NCBI GenBank assembly: GCA_964626565.1
Contig: CAZVFX010000027.1
Coordinates: 1-64,000 of the forward strand
Source of the DNA: CAZVFX01 sp964626565
GTDB lineage: Bacteria > Myxococcota_A > UBA9042 > CAIXZC01
Direction of reading: 5' to 3'
Length of the DNA: 64,000 nt
The notes below the pieces were generated by a model. It ran no database searches, was not told the DNA's origin, and saw nothing but the letters and a program-made list of their open reading frames with translations. This document shows positions 12,700 through 21,713 of this stretch, piece by piece. The position numbers and the translations under genes are program-made. Position 1 is the stretch's first letter; the number at the start of each line of letters is the position of its first letter.

Positions 12700-13866
12700 A
12701 TGCCCTTCGCAGTAGGCACCAACTTCGACCCGGCGCTGGTTGAAGGGCTGAGCGAATACCCGGAGGTCACCGATCTGTACGGCTGCCTCCCCAGGCACGT
12801 GGTGGGCCATGTGCGGCCGTATCCCAACCTTCGAAAGATCACCCGGCAGGAGCTTGCCGAGCACGTGGACCAGGTGCACGCGTCGGGTCGTACTTTCACA
12901 TATCTGCTCAACGCTCCCAGTATGGGCGGTCGCCAATTCGACGGCCGGCGACGGCTGGTGTTGGAGCACCTGGATTGGTTGAGCAGGGTAGGGGTGGACA
13001 CCATTGCCACTGCGCTTCCGGACCTTGTCGCCCTCGTGAAGCGGCACTACCCTCATTTCAAGGTCAAGGCGTCCCACATGGCGTTTATCAACCGGGTGGA
13101 ACAGGCGCAGATGTTTGAGGACCTGGGTGCGGATTTCATCACGGTGCACGCCAGCATCAACCGCAAGTTCGGGTTGCTGAAGGCGGTGATGGATTCGGTT
13201 TCGGTTCCCATCCAGATCATAGTTACCGGCCTGTGCGCCAAAGGGTGCCCGAACCGCGTCTCCTACCACGCGTGCATTACCTCGGAAATCTCTTCGGGAA
13301 GGGCTGAGGCCAACGAGCACAACCGCCACGGCACCGGCTACTGTTTTTCCTTCTGCCACCTGAAGAAGCTGGAACGGCCTGAGCTCATCTGGATGGGTGG
13401 CGTGAGGCCGGAAGACATTCACCATTTCGAAGAGATGGGGGTCACCCATTTCAAGCTGGACAGCCGGGTGCTCAAGACCGATCAGATTCTTGACCGCGTG
13501 GCGGCGTGGCACCACCGGCGCTGGGAAGGGGATCTGAAGCGCCTCATGTCGGTGTTTTCCCTGGGCTATCGAACGTGGGAAAACGCACAGATGGGCACCG
13601 GGGCGCCCGTGCACGCCGGTGGCGACGACCCGGTGGCGACGTTTTACAACCTGGCCAATGAAATCGACTTCTCCAAACTCCCCGTCGACAACGCCGCAGC
13701 CGAAGGAGTGTTCGAGTTCTTCCGGAACGAGGTCTGTCCCCCTGCCTGCACTGACTGCGACCATTGCGAGCGAATCGCTGAGAAAGCGGTCAACTGGGAC
13801 CCGCAGGAACGAGCGAAATTCATCCGAATCCTCAAGGACTATCGTGGATGGCTGATGGCGCGTTAG
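12700..13866 (+). CDS. U32-superfamily protein with two four-Cys motifs (paralog 2)
   Basis: The 388-residue protein (MPFAVGTNFDPALVEGL) is closely similar to paralog 1 along its whole length. It keeps the central pair (LCAKGCPNRVSYH), the second pair (YCFSFCH) and the C-terminal CPPACTDCDHC motif. Three bases separate it from the cupin gene. Adjacent similar genes may give a heterodimer, as UbiU and UbiV do, but that is inference. The repeat GGTCTGTCCC at 13731 encodes part of the C-terminal Cys motif. Confidence 0.8.
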   Translation: MPFAVGTNFDPALVEGLSEYPEVTDLYGCLPRHVVGHVRPYPNLRKITRQELAEHVDQVHASGRTFTYLLNAPSMGGRQFDGRRRLVLEHLDWLSRVGVDTIATALPDLVALVKRHYPHFKVKASHMAFINRVEQAQMFEDLGADFITVHASINRKFGLLKAVMDSVSVPIQIIVTGLCAKGCPNRVSYHACITSEISSGRAEANEHNRHGTGYCFSFCHLKKLERPELIWMGGVRPEDIHHFEEMGVTHFKLDSRVLKTDQILDRVAAWHHRRWEGDLKRLMSVFSLGYRTWENAQMGTGAPVHAGGDDPVATFYNLANEIDFSKLPVDNAAAEGVFEFFRNEVCPPACTDCDHCERIAEKAVNWDPQERAKFIRILKDYRGWLMAR

Positions 13867-13893
13867 GGGGATTTCTCGGCGCTGCTCAAAATG

Positions 13894-13943
13894 ACAGCCG
13901 TGAGCCTACAGCCAACGACTGAAAGCTAACAGCCAACAGCTAG
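13894..13943. repeat. short direct repeats (ACAGCCAAC) between convergent genes
   Basis: ACAGCCAAC occurs at 13908-13916 and 13929-13937, with related ACAGCCG at 13894 and AGCTAACAGC between. Such CAG/CCAAC strings are common low-complexity intergenic repeats. The segment lies between the ends of paralog 2 and the transglutaminase-like gene. I saw no clear terminator hairpin. Confidence 0.35.
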
Positions 13944-14605
13944 CAAACTGCTTCTTTGCTGCCTGCCTTTTTCGCGTGGGCTTGCCACTCGTTCATTGTG
14001 GCGTCGCCGTAGAAGCTGTGGAGCTCCGCTTTCAACAAATCGTAGGGAAGGTCGGAGAAGGTCCCGAACCACTTGATGTACTCGATGAACCGCTCTCCGC
14101 CCGCCAGTTCGGGCGCCAGCATGGCGTCGTTCTTGCCGTCGAACCTGACCAGGGGCCAGCCGACACGGCTGCAAGTCCTGGTATCGAAAGCGGGAGTCGC
14201 GCGGCGCCACTCCCCTTCCAAGTGCATTTCGACGTACACGTGGACCTTGAAGATGTTGGTCTTCAGCAACTTCAGCATCTGTGGGGCCACGGCGTGGTTT
14301 CGAATGTCCGCAAGGCCGACCCGCGCGGGGATGCCCGCAGCACGGGCCAGCGCAGCCAGCACCACCGCTTTCTGTGCGCAGTACCCCTTCTTGCGTTCGA
14401 GGGTGGTTGAGGCTTGAAAATCCTCCTTGGTGCCCACCTTCACGAACCTGGAAAACGGCACTCCGTCTCTGGCAAAAACGAACAGCTTCTTCGCCTTTTC
14501 CACATCGCTGTCAGTGAGGCATCCCGCTACAATTTCCTCTGCCTTGGCGATGACACTCGGGTGGTCGGAGTCGATTATGTAGGTTGGTTGCAGGTTGATG
14601 CTCAT
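13940..14605 (-). CDS. transglutaminase-like (cysteine protease fold) protein
   Basis: The 221-residue cytoplasmic protein has a transglutaminase-core pattern. KKGYCAQKAVVLAALARAAG carries the candidate catalytic Cys, HVYVEM the His and FDTRTCS the Asp. The start codon overlaps the stop of the ligase gene upstream (14602-14605), so the two form an operon. Proteins of this type can be amidases, acyltransferases or peptidases. Pairing with an acyl-activating ligase suggests transfer or release of an activated acyl group, but the sequence does not prove it. Confidence 0.7.
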   Translation of the reverse strand: MSINLQPTYIIDSDHPSVIAKAEEIVAGCLTDSDVEKAKKLFVFARDGVPFSRFVKVGTKEDFQASTTLERKKGYCAQKAVVLAALARAAGIPARVGLADIRNHAVAPQMLKLLKTNIFKVHVYVEMHLEGEWRRATPAFDTRTCSRVGWPLVRFDGKNDAMLAPELAGGERFIEYIKWFGTFSDLPYDLLKAELHSFYGDATMNEWQAHAKKAGSKEAVC

Positions 14606-16143
14606 TTCAGCTTGTAGCGCTCCAATTTGCCAAGGGCGGTTCTGGGCAGGTTCTCAACGAATTCGACCCACCGGGGATAATTATACGGTGCGATGGTTTG
14701 CTTTACAAAGAGCTTTAGCTCTTCAACCAGCTCCGGGGCCGGTTTGCGCTCCTCATGCAAGACGACGAACGCGGCGGGCTTGGTGAGGCCGTGTTCATCT
14801 TTGCGTGCTGCAACGCCGCAGTCTTTGACCGCAGGATGTTGCCTCAGCGCTCCTTCCACTTCCGCGGGGATCACCTTTCTTCCACCCACGTCGAAAACAT
14901 CGTCCACCCTTCCTTTGAACCAGAAGTAGCCGTCTTCGTCTTGCATGAACAGGTCGCCTGAGAGCACCCAGTCGTCAACGAAAGTAGCCGCGGTTTCGGC
15001 CGGCCTGTTCCAATATCCTGTTGCCCGAGCTGGGTCGAGAATCAGCAGTCTTCCAACCTCTCCGGCGGGCACCTCCTGCAGTGCCTCGTTCACCACCTTC
15101 AGTTTCACCCCATCGTTGGGTTCCCCCAGCGCTCCGGGACGAACCCTTCCCGGCCTGGTCTTTATCAACTCTCCGCCCGTCTCCGTCATGCCGATGATCT
15201 CGTAGGGCTGAATGCCGAACTCATCGCGGAAGCGGTTCGCCAGTGCGGGCGGCAGAGGCTCGGCGCCAACTTTGCAGTGGCGAATGGAGGACAAGTCGTA
15301 GTTGTCACGGTCGGGCAGGTCCAGCAACTGGCCCAGAATAGTGGGGATGGCCATGAAGATGGAAGGCCGGTAGCGGGTTATGTTGGCCGCGACCCGGGCT
15401 GCGGAAGGGCGTCCCGGGTCAAGGATGTGACCCAGGCCGTGCCGCAGGCTCCCCACCACGTTGTGGATGCCGTAGTCCACAAAGAACTTGGCCAGGCTGT
15501 AGACAATGTCATTTTCCGTCAACTGGAGTTCACAGTAAGCGTGGTCCGCCTTGTGGGCCAGGGAGTAGTGGCTCTTCACGACCCCCTTGGGCGGGCCGGT
15601 GGTTCCCGAAGTGTAGCACCAATAGGAAGAGTCTCCCGCAGTGGTTGCCGCAGGCTCCAGTTCCTCCGACGAAGCAGCCAGTACGCCGTCATAGTACCCG
15701 GTTTGACTCCCCGACCCGTACGAATTCAGCAGTTGGCGCAAAGCGCCTCCCCCGGGATTGCAGTCAGTGTCGGAGGGCCCCAAATCTTCATCATAGACGA
15801 TCGCGGTCGCACCGCTGTCTCGCAAGATGTGCGACCGGTCCGCGGGCGGCAGCATCGGATTGATCGGTACGGGAACCGCACCTATCTTCACCGCTCCGAA
15901 GAAGGCCGCGACCGCGATGGGGCCATCGGTCAGCTTGAGGGCGACCCGTTCTCCCGGGACGATTCCAACGGTGCGAAAGACGTTGCCTGCACGATTGACC
16001 TGGCGTTGCAACTTGGCGTAGGTGAGCACTACTTCGCCACAGATCAGTACCGGCCGCGCGCCGAGTCCCGCATCCACTTTTCGGTCAATCAGTTCCACTG
16101 CTGCGTTCAGTGATTCCTGTCCGCGTTTGGCTTCCAGTCTCAT
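14602..16143 (-). CDS. AMP-forming acyl/aryl-CoA ligase (benzoate-CoA ligase-like)
   Basis: The 513-residue protein belongs to the ANL adenylating superfamily. It has the P-loop YTSGTTGPPKGVVKS, the A5 region IIGMTETGGELI, the A8 hinge FKGRVDDVFDVGG and the A10 Lys in GKLERYK. Its shape is nearest to benzoate/4-hydroxybenzoate-CoA ligases, so it probably activates an aromatic or short carboxylic acid with ATP and CoA. I start it at the ATG at 16143 behind CAGGAAG; the frame is open a little upstream. It overlaps the transglutaminase-like gene by 4 bases and is transcribed away from ubiD. Confidence 0.85.
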   Translation of the reverse strand: MRLEAKRGQESLNAAVELIDRKVDAGLGARPVLICGEVVLTYAKLQRQVNRAGNVFRTVGIVPGERVALKLTDGPIAVAAFFGAVKIGAVPVPINPMLPPADRSHILRDSGATAIVYDEDLGPSDTDCNPGGGALRQLLNSYGSGSQTGYYDGVLAASSEELEPAATTAGDSSYWCYTSGTTGPPKGVVKSHYSLAHKADHAYCELQLTENDIVYSLAKFFVDYGIHNVVGSLRHGLGHILDPGRPSAARVAANITRYRPSIFMAIPTILGQLLDLPDRDNYDLSSIRHCKVGAEPLPPALANRFRDEFGIQPYEIIGMTETGGELIKTRPGRVRPGALGEPNDGVKLKVVNEALQEVPAGEVGRLLILDPARATGYWNRPAETAATFVDDWVLSGDLFMQDEDGYFWFKGRVDDVFDVGGRKVIPAEVEGALRQHPAVKDCGVAARKDEHGLTKPAAFVVLHEERKPAPELVEELKLFVKQTIAPYNYPRWVEFVENLPRTALGKLERYKLK

Positions 16144-16257
16144 AGGATCTTCCTGCCTCACTCCTTGACGAATCGAGGTTCCCACGGGGGCATCCCACTG
16201 TCAAGGCGGTTGTCCCGCTGGGGTAAAAGTGTTAACTTGTTGTCGAAGGAGCAAGGG

Positions 16258-17733
16258 ATGACTGCACCCAAAGACCTCTCAAGATTCCTGGACCTGCTCG
16301 AAACCAACGGTGAGTTGGTGCGGGTGAGAAAGCAGGTTCACTGGGACGGCGAGATTGCCGAAATTCAGCGCGTGGGCCTGGCTGAAACGGCTCCGGCCAT
16401 CCTGTTCGAAAACATCGTCGGACACGAGGATACATGGTGCAGGAAGCTGTTCGTGAGCGGCCTGGCCACCAACCAACGTATGGCCCTGGCGTTGGGGCTA
16501 CCCATGGATGCGCCGACGGGGGAAGTGATTGCGAGGCTCAGCAGAGCGTTCTCGCATCCTGTTCCGCCCGAAGTTGTGAAAGATGGGCCGGTGAAAAAGA
16601 ACATCGCTACGGGCGGTGATGTTGACCTGCATCAGTTTCCGGCGCCCAAATGGCATCCGGAGGATGGGGGCCGTTATATCAACACCTGGTGCGGGGTGGT
16701 CACCGCGGATCCGGACACGGGCGAGCACAACGTTGGAATCTACCGGGGGCAGGTGTTGTCCCGCAACGAAATCGGCGTCAAGCTCATGCCTGTGAAAGGT
16801 TGGGGCAAGCACTACGCTAAATACCGTGCGCTGGGCCGGCCCATGCCGGTGTCCGTTTTCTACGGCGGTGATCCGTCGCTGGGATTCGTGGGCGGATGCC
16901 CCATACCGAGGCCCACCGAATACGAAATTGCGGGCGGCATGATGGGGCAGGCTGTGCGCCTGGTGAAGTGCGAAACCAACGAGTTGCTGGTGCCCGCCGA
17001 CGCGGAAATTGTGATCGAAGGGTCCATCTCCCCGGACCCGGCGGACTATCAACTTGAAGGGCCTTTCGGCGAATGGACCGGGTACTATGCCCCTCGAAAG
17101 CCGGCGCCGGTAATTGCGGTGAGTTGCATCACCTGGAGGGACGACCCGGTTTTGCGGGGCACTCTTGCCTGCACGCCACCGACCATAATCAGGGAGTCCG
17201 CCACCACCGGTTATCTTTCACAATGCGCCATCATCCACCACATTCTTGAGAGCGCGGGAGTGGAAGGGGTGCTCGACATCGAGACTCCGCCTCGCCGTGT
17301 GCCCTCCGTTGTCATCGTGAAGATTCAAAGATCAGACCCGGAGCATCCCAGGCGGGTGGCAGAAGCGTTGTGGAAATCGGACCTCACACCCAAACCGGTG
17401 CGCGCGGTGCTGGTGGTGGACGGCGAGGCCGACGTGCGCAACGTGGAAACCCTGCTGAACCACTTCTCCATGCTCAACTATTTTGGCAAGGGGCTAAGGA
17501 TCCACTTTGTCCCCGATAGCGGTGAGCCTGAGTTCTCCTTTGAGGGCGGTGAGGCGATGTTGTACCTCGGGGCTGATTCCCCCTACCGGGTGTTGGTGGA
17601 CGCCACCTTTGACCGTGAGGTGGATGCAACGGCTGAAGAACGTATGGCTCGCGAGATGGGCCCGCCTTGCACGGGCGGTTTTCCCGACTGGGCCGACACG
17701 ATTCGCAAGCGGTGGAAAGACTATGGGTTCTAG
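16258..17733 (+). CDS. UbiD-family prenyl-FMN-dependent (de)carboxylase
   Basis: The 491-residue protein is full length for UbiD. It begins DLSRFLDLLETNGELVRV and has NVGIYRGQVL, EYEIAGG and EGPFGEWTGYYAPRKP, which carries the conserved acidic residues near the cofactor. UbiD enzymes add or remove carboxyl groups on aromatic or alpha,beta-unsaturated acids using prenylated FMN made by UbiX. The next gene is that UbiX partner. In futalosine menaquinone pathways a UbiD paralog (MqnL) decarboxylates the prenylated naphthoate. With mqn genes 7 kb away this is a plausible role, as is another aryl acid. The upstream frame was not used because ATG 16258 has the better context. Confidence 0.9.
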   Translation: MTAPKDLSRFLDLLETNGELVRVRKQVHWDGEIAEIQRVGLAETAPAILFENIVGHEDTWCRKLFVSGLATNQRMALALGLPMDAPTGEVIARLSRAFSHPVPPEVVKDGPVKKNIATGGDVDLHQFPAPKWHPEDGGRYINTWCGVVTADPDTGEHNVGIYRGQVLSRNEIGVKLMPVKGWGKHYAKYRALGRPMPVSVFYGGDPSLGFVGGCPIPRPTEYEIAGGMMGQAVRLVKCETNELLVPADAEIVIEGSISPDPADYQLEGPFGEWTGYYAPRKPAPVIAVSCITWRDDPVLRGTLACTPPTIIRESATTGYLSQCAIIHHILESAGVEGVLDIETPPRRVPSVVIVKIQRSDPEHPRRVAEALWKSDLTPKPVRAVLVVDGEADVRNVETLLNHFSMLNYFGKGLRIHFVPDSGEPEFSFEGGEAMLYLGADSPYRVLVDATFDREVDATAEERMAREMGPPCTGGFPDWADTIRKRWKDYGF

Positions 17734-18301
17734 TCTGAAAATCATCGTGGGCATAACCGGAGCTTCAGGCACAATCTATGGAGTTCGCCTCCTCGAGGCG
17801 CTGCGTGATGCGGGGGTGGAAACGCACCTGATTCTCACTTCCGGCGCCGAGACCGTGGCCAAGCACGAGATCGACTTGGACCCCCGGAGTATTCGGGATT
17901 TGGCGAGTGTGGTTTACGACCCGGGTGACCTGGCCGCCGCACCTGCCAGCGGTTCTTTCCAGCACGACGGCATGGTGGTGGCTCCATGCTCGGTGAAGAC
18001 TCTGTCCGCGGTGGCCAACAGCTTTGCCGACAACCTGCTGGTGAGGGCCGCGGACGTTACCTTGAAAGAGCGGCGCCGCCTGGTGCTTCTGGTGCGTGAG
18101 ACTCCGCTCCATTCCGGGCATCTGGATTTGATGGCCAGGGTATCCAACCTCGGGGGTATCATCATGCCTCCGGTTCCCGCCTTCTATCATCGCCCGGAGA
18201 GCATCGACGATATCGTGAACCACACGGTGGGCCGAACGCTGGATCAGTTGGGAGTCAAACACGCTCTCTTGAAACGCTGGGGAGGGGGGGATGGTGAGTG
18301 A
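17723..18301 (+). CDS. ubiX: UbiX-family flavin prenyltransferase
   Basis: The 192-residue protein is typical of UbiX. It has an N-terminal KIIVGITGASGTIYGVRLLE nucleotide-binding segment, VVAPCSVKTLSAVANSFADNL and RRRLVLLVRETPLHSGHLDLM, a hallmark of the family. It attaches a dimethylallyl group to FMN to make the cofactor of UbiD. The start overlaps the end of ubiD by 11 bases. It could equally be called MqnM if the pathway is menaquinone synthesis. Confidence 0.92.
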   Translation: MGSSLKIIVGITGASGTIYGVRLLEALRDAGVETHLILTSGAETVAKHEIDLDPRSIRDLASVVYDPGDLAAAPASGSFQHDGMVVAPCSVKTLSAVANSFADNLLVRAADVTLKERRRLVLLVRETPLHSGHLDLMARVSNLGGIIMPPVPAFYHRPESIDDIVNHTVGRTLDQLGVKHALLKRWGGGDGE

Positions 18302-18647
18302 GTTGGTTTATGAGCGTGGGGAGGACCGAACCCGCGTAGTTGTACGGGTAGAGAAATTCGGCAAGGACCTCGTGGTATCCATAACCAACGATGGCGCTCA
18401 CCTCGGGGCTGTGGCAGTGGGAGAGTACAGTCATTCCGACGGCAAGGCCACGGTTTCAGTGATCACCAGATATGGGCACAAAGACGATGAAATCGCCCGG
18501 GCCCAGGCCCTGCGCATGGCCCAGAAGACTCGCCGCCCCGTGTGCGTGATCGTCGGCATACATATCGACCGGGCGACCAAATCGGAGGTCGCCGAAATCG
18601 TCAAGAACTCAGCCCGTGCAGTGGGAGATTATCTGGCTAGCGATTGA
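18291..18647 (+). CDS. LpdD-like accessory protein of UbiD decarboxylases
   Basis: The 118-residue protein overlaps the end of ubiX by 11 bases, giving a ubiD-ubiX-orf3 operon. Its size, and the features GAVAVGEYSHSDGKATVSVI and RRPVCVIVGIHID, resemble the D subunit of gallate-type decarboxylases (LpdD), described as an accessory or cofactor chaperone. I recognise it mainly by context and overall look, so the assignment is moderate. It converges with the U32 gene downstream, overlapping by 11 bases. Confidence 0.6.
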   Translation: MVSELVYERGEDRTRVVVRVEKFGKDLVVSITNDGAHLGAVAVGEYSHSDGKATVSVITRYGHKDDEIARAQALRMAQKTRRPVCVIVGIHIDRATKSEVAEIVKNSARAVGDYLASD

Positions 18648-19800
18648 GCAGCCAGGTGCGATAATCGGTCAGTATTTCCACTAGCTTTCGTCGGTTCTTC
18701 TCATCCCAACTCATGGTGCGCAGAGCCCATGCGCGGCAGTAATCGCACTCGCCGCAATCCAGTCCGCAAGGGGCGTTGGTGAAGAACTTCAGGAAGCCGT
18801 CCAGTTTCTCGTTGGGGAAGTCGAGGAGGGCGGCGAAGTCCACGTGCCGGGCTAGTTCAAAGAACTCGTGCGAAGTTGAGGGTGCTTCTCCCCCACCTCC
18901 CATCTGGGTGCCCCGGCGAGTCTTGTAGGCAAGTGAGAACACCGACAGCAGGCGCTTGAGGTCGCCCGCATAGGCGCGCTCGGCGTAGGCTCGAGCACGC
19001 GCGAGAATCACCGGAGTGGTAAGCACCCGGGTGTCGATTTTGAAGTCGCTGATTCCCACCGCTTCGTAACGCTCCAGGTCTTCGGGTCTCACGAAGCCCC
19101 CTTTAAGGATCTCCTCCGGTGCCTGGGCTTTCTTCAGGTGGCACCAGGCAAAGCAATAGCCGGATGCGTGGCGATTGTGCTCGTCCAGTTCCGCCCTTTC
19201 CGAGGAGAGGGTCGATGTCCCGGACATGTGATAACCGACGCTGTTGGGGCACCCGGGCATACAATCGATGGTGCAGATAATCTGCGCGGGAATTTGAACC
19301 TCCCTGGCCAGCAGCTTGAGGGTGTCAAAATCCCGGGTGGCGGTCTGGTGCAGGGTGAGCATATCCGCGCCCAACTCCTGGAACATCCGGGCTTGTGGAA
19401 TCCGGCGGATAAGGCAGTTGTGGGACGCCTTCACCTTGAAGTGAGGGTAGTGGCGCTTGATCAGTTGGACCAGGTCAGGCAGCGACACGGTGATCGCGTC
19501 CACCGGAATCGATGAGAGCCAATCGAGGTGTTCCCGGATGCGGCGCCTTGTCATCGGGTCGAACTGTCTGCCGCCCACTCCCGGAGCGTTGAGCAGGTAG
19601 GTGAATCCGAGCCCGGCCTTTCGCACTTCCTGAACGTGTTCTTCCACCTGCTTGCGGGTGACCTGCGGCACACTGGCCGCAGGCCGGCCGTGGCCGGTTA
19701 CGTGCCGGGGCAGGCAGCCGTACAGGTCGGTCACCGCGTCGATGGACTTGAGTCCGTCCAGCAACGCGCCGTCCCAGTTGGTGCCTATGGATAGCTCCAT
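18637..19800 (-). CDS. U32-superfamily protein with two four-Cys motifs (paralog 3)
   Basis: The 387-residue protein (MELSIGTNWDGALLDGL) is a full-length member of the same family as paralogs 1 and 2. It keeps DCMPGCPNSVGYH, YCFAWCH and C-terminal CGLDCGECDYC. It is the last gene of a three-gene minus-strand run with two more U32-type proteins (19811-21599), 10 bases downstream of the middle one. The likely role is that given for paralog 1, on a substrate I cannot name. Confidence 0.8.
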   Translation of the reverse strand: MELSIGTNWDGALLDGLKSIDAVTDLYGCLPRHVTGHGRPAASVPQVTRKQVEEHVQEVRKAGLGFTYLLNAPGVGGRQFDPMTRRRIREHLDWLSSIPVDAITVSLPDLVQLIKRHYPHFKVKASHNCLIRRIPQARMFQELGADMLTLHQTATRDFDTLKLLAREVQIPAQIICTIDCMPGCPNSVGYHMSGTSTLSSERAELDEHNRHASGYCFAWCHLKKAQAPEEILKGGFVRPEDLERYEAVGISDFKIDTRVLTTPVILARARAYAERAYAGDLKRLLSVFSLAYKTRRGTQMGGGGEAPSTSHEFFELARHVDFAALLDFPNEKLDGFLKFFTNAPCGLDCGECDYCRAWALRTMSWDEKNRRKLVEILTDYRTWLLNR

Positions 19801-19810
19801 TCTCTACCCC

Positions 19811-20614
19811 TCAGTATGGAAGTTCCGGGTGATAAATCAGCCGCTCGAAAAGTTCTTCCGCTCCGTCCGGAATGCTCTCATTGGAGTAAAACTGCGTGTT
19901 ACCCCTCAATAGTATGTCTACCCCGTAAGAGGAAATGTCCAGCTTGAATGTGTGCCCCACACACTGCTCCGCGCATCCCCCCGGATGCACCCCGCTGCGC
20001 ACTTGCCCCGGCGCGGATTGGAAAGAACCGGGGCCGCAGCGACGGGTGGTGGTAACAAAAACGAAAGGGGAGTGGAGGTATCGTTTCAGTTTGGAAGGGG
20101 CGAGATCGAAACCCGCCAGAGAGTTGTCGTATTCGGCGGCCACGAACCCCTTCTCGAGAAGATAGTCCTGAAAGTGTGTGTTGTCCGCGGCGGTCCTACT
20201 CGCGGTGGCAAAGAAATCGGGAGGCAGGTCGGCGAGACCCGATGCCTTGGCGTCTGCGAATTCAGCGCCTGCCCGCTTGCGGTTGAGCACTCTTCCAAAA
20301 GTCAGCGCGCCCAGCCCCAGTTTTGCAGCAACCTCATAGATGCCCCAATCGTTCACCGCCAGTTCGAACGGTCCGAGCTGCGGGACCACGTGCTCCAGTA
20401 AGACGGCGATCCGTTTGAAATCGGGTTCGGCAACGTACGGTGTGACCAACTCGAAAGCTATGCCGCGATCCGCTGCGGCTGTCGCGGCCGCCAGTACATC
20501 GTTGGGCGCGGGCATGAGCCGGGAACAGAATTCAACGCCGAACCGCAGGCGGGTGTAGTCGCCCTCAAGAAGGGCCAGTTGGTCGCGGCGGCTGATACTG
20601 AGTGTCCGCTCCAT
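19811..20614 (-). CDS. divergent U32-like protein
   Basis: The 267-residue protein starts at ATG 20614, 7 bases after the stop of the U32 gene upstream. It has RFGVEFCSRLMP, a barrel-like alternation of strands and helices, and a Cys set (RRCGPGSF, HPGGCAEQCVG, then HTFKLDISSYGVDILLRGN), as seen in the short UbiV-like half of U32 pairs. I infer that it pairs with the protein from 20622-21599 as UbiU and UbiV do. The upstream extension of this frame overlaps the previous gene and is not used. Confidence 0.6.
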   Translation of the reverse strand: MERTLSISRRDQLALLEGDYTRLRFGVEFCSRLMPAPNDVLAAATAAADRGIAFELVTPYVAEPDFKRIAVLLEHVVPQLGPFELAVNDWGIYEVAAKLGLGALTFGRVLNRKRAGAEFADAKASGLADLPPDFFATASRTAADNTHFQDYLLEKGFVAAEYDNSLAGFDLAPSKLKRYLHSPFVFVTTTRRCGPGSFQSAPGQVRSGVHPGGCAEQCVGHTFKLDISSYGVDILLRGNTQFYSNESIPDGAEELFERLIYHPELPY

Positions 20615-20621
20615 GCCTGCC

Positions 20622-21599
20622 TTACACCTCGTAGTAGCAGTCTTCGGGACCGCAGGTATGCCCATAGTGTTCGAAACGCAGCCTGATAATCTCTTGCGCG
20701 TATGCCGCAGTCTCCCGGGGTCCCTTTCCGTGGGACATCGCCATGGCCGCAGCCAGAAATCCGATGTCCCTGAGTTTGGCCGTAGTGGGCGCCCCCCTTC
20801 CCGCAATCTTCAGGTAAGTGACGCCGGCCTCCCGCAGCATGGGAAGCGCACAAGCTCCGCACCCACCGTGCCGGGCGGACGACAGGGAGCCAAGCCACTG
20901 CCGTAGTTGCTCACCGCGAGGGGGATCATCAGTCTGAAACACGTCCACTTCACCTATGCACCAGCACGGAAACTGCCTTCCTTCCCAGTTGTCCTTGCCG
21001 GATGTGCCGTCCGCACCGTGGAGGTTGCCGCAGAAGGCCGCAACGTGGCGGCAAGGTGCGTTGTAGATGATCACTTCGTACTGGGGGCCGGGGGCCGAAA
21101 CGATGATGGAAGCCACTTCATTAATGTTCAAGTGGCGGTTGAGGATTACCCTGCTAACTGAAAGTTCAGACAGAAGAAAGCGAACGGTGGCGGCGTTGAA
21201 GGAGCCGGTGTCGACACCCAGGTGTAGACGGCCTTCGAACCCCTCGTTTCTGAGGTACGCGCCCAGGCCCACGTCGGATATTATGAGGTCGTTTACTCCC
21301 AGGTCTTGCAGTTGCCCCGCGTACTCCAGGATGGAGCCGTATTCTTCATCAAGGTAGAAGGTGGAATTGAATGCACAGGCTACCGGTTTGCCCGCGTCGG
21401 CAAGGGTTGCGACTGCGTTGCCCAGTGCCCTTAGCGAGCTGAAGTTACAGCGGGTAAATGCGCGGCGATTGAGGCTGTAGAGGTTGGAGTAACGTTGGAC
21501 GTGATCTTCGGGGAGGAGTCCGCAGAAGAACTCATCTGCCTCGGAGGCAGCGAGGGCCTCGAGGTCATCGAATTCATCCAGCGGCGCCAGTAACTTCAT
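20622..21599 (-). CDS. U32-family protein (UbiU/UbiV-like)
   Basis: The 325-residue protein starts MKLLAPLDEFDDLEALAASEADEFFCG, the N-terminal pattern of U32 proteins. Cys residues in YNAPCRHVAAFCGN, QFPCWCIGE and GGCGACALP are candidates for an iron-sulfur cluster. It is the first gene of a minus-strand run followed by two further U32-like genes. It is more like classical U32 proteins than the SIGTNWD group. The substrate is unknown; oxygen-independent hydroxylation is the working guess from UbiU/UbiV. Confidence 0.75.
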   Translation of the reverse strand: MKLLAPLDEFDDLEALAASEADEFFCGLLPEDHVQRYSNLYSLNRRAFTRCNFSSLRALGNAVATLADAGKPVACAFNSTFYLDEEYGSILEYAGQLQDLGVNDLIISDVGLGAYLRNEGFEGRLHLGVDTGSFNAATVRFLLSELSVSRVILNRHLNINEVASIIVSAPGPQYEVIIYNAPCRHVAAFCGNLHGADGTSGKDNWEGRQFPCWCIGEVDVFQTDDPPRGEQLRQWLGSLSSARHGGCGACALPMLREAGVTYLKIAGRGAPTTAKLRDIGFLAAAMAMSHGKGPRETAAYAQEIIRLRFEHYGHTCGPEDCYYEV

Positions 21600-21713
21600 C
21601 CTTCCTCCTGAGCACACCACCCATAAATTATGTCACTCGTCCCCTGTACTTGCAAGGTTAGACGGCGGTGTATAGAGTTGGGGGGAAGCCCGGCGGTGGT
21701 TGTTGGGAGGCAC

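Noticed and set aside
11737..13764. A 675-codon open frame on the minus strand over the U32-cupin-U32 operon
   Set aside because: It lies opposite three well-supported genes and encodes a His/Val/Arg-rich product with no recognisable domain.
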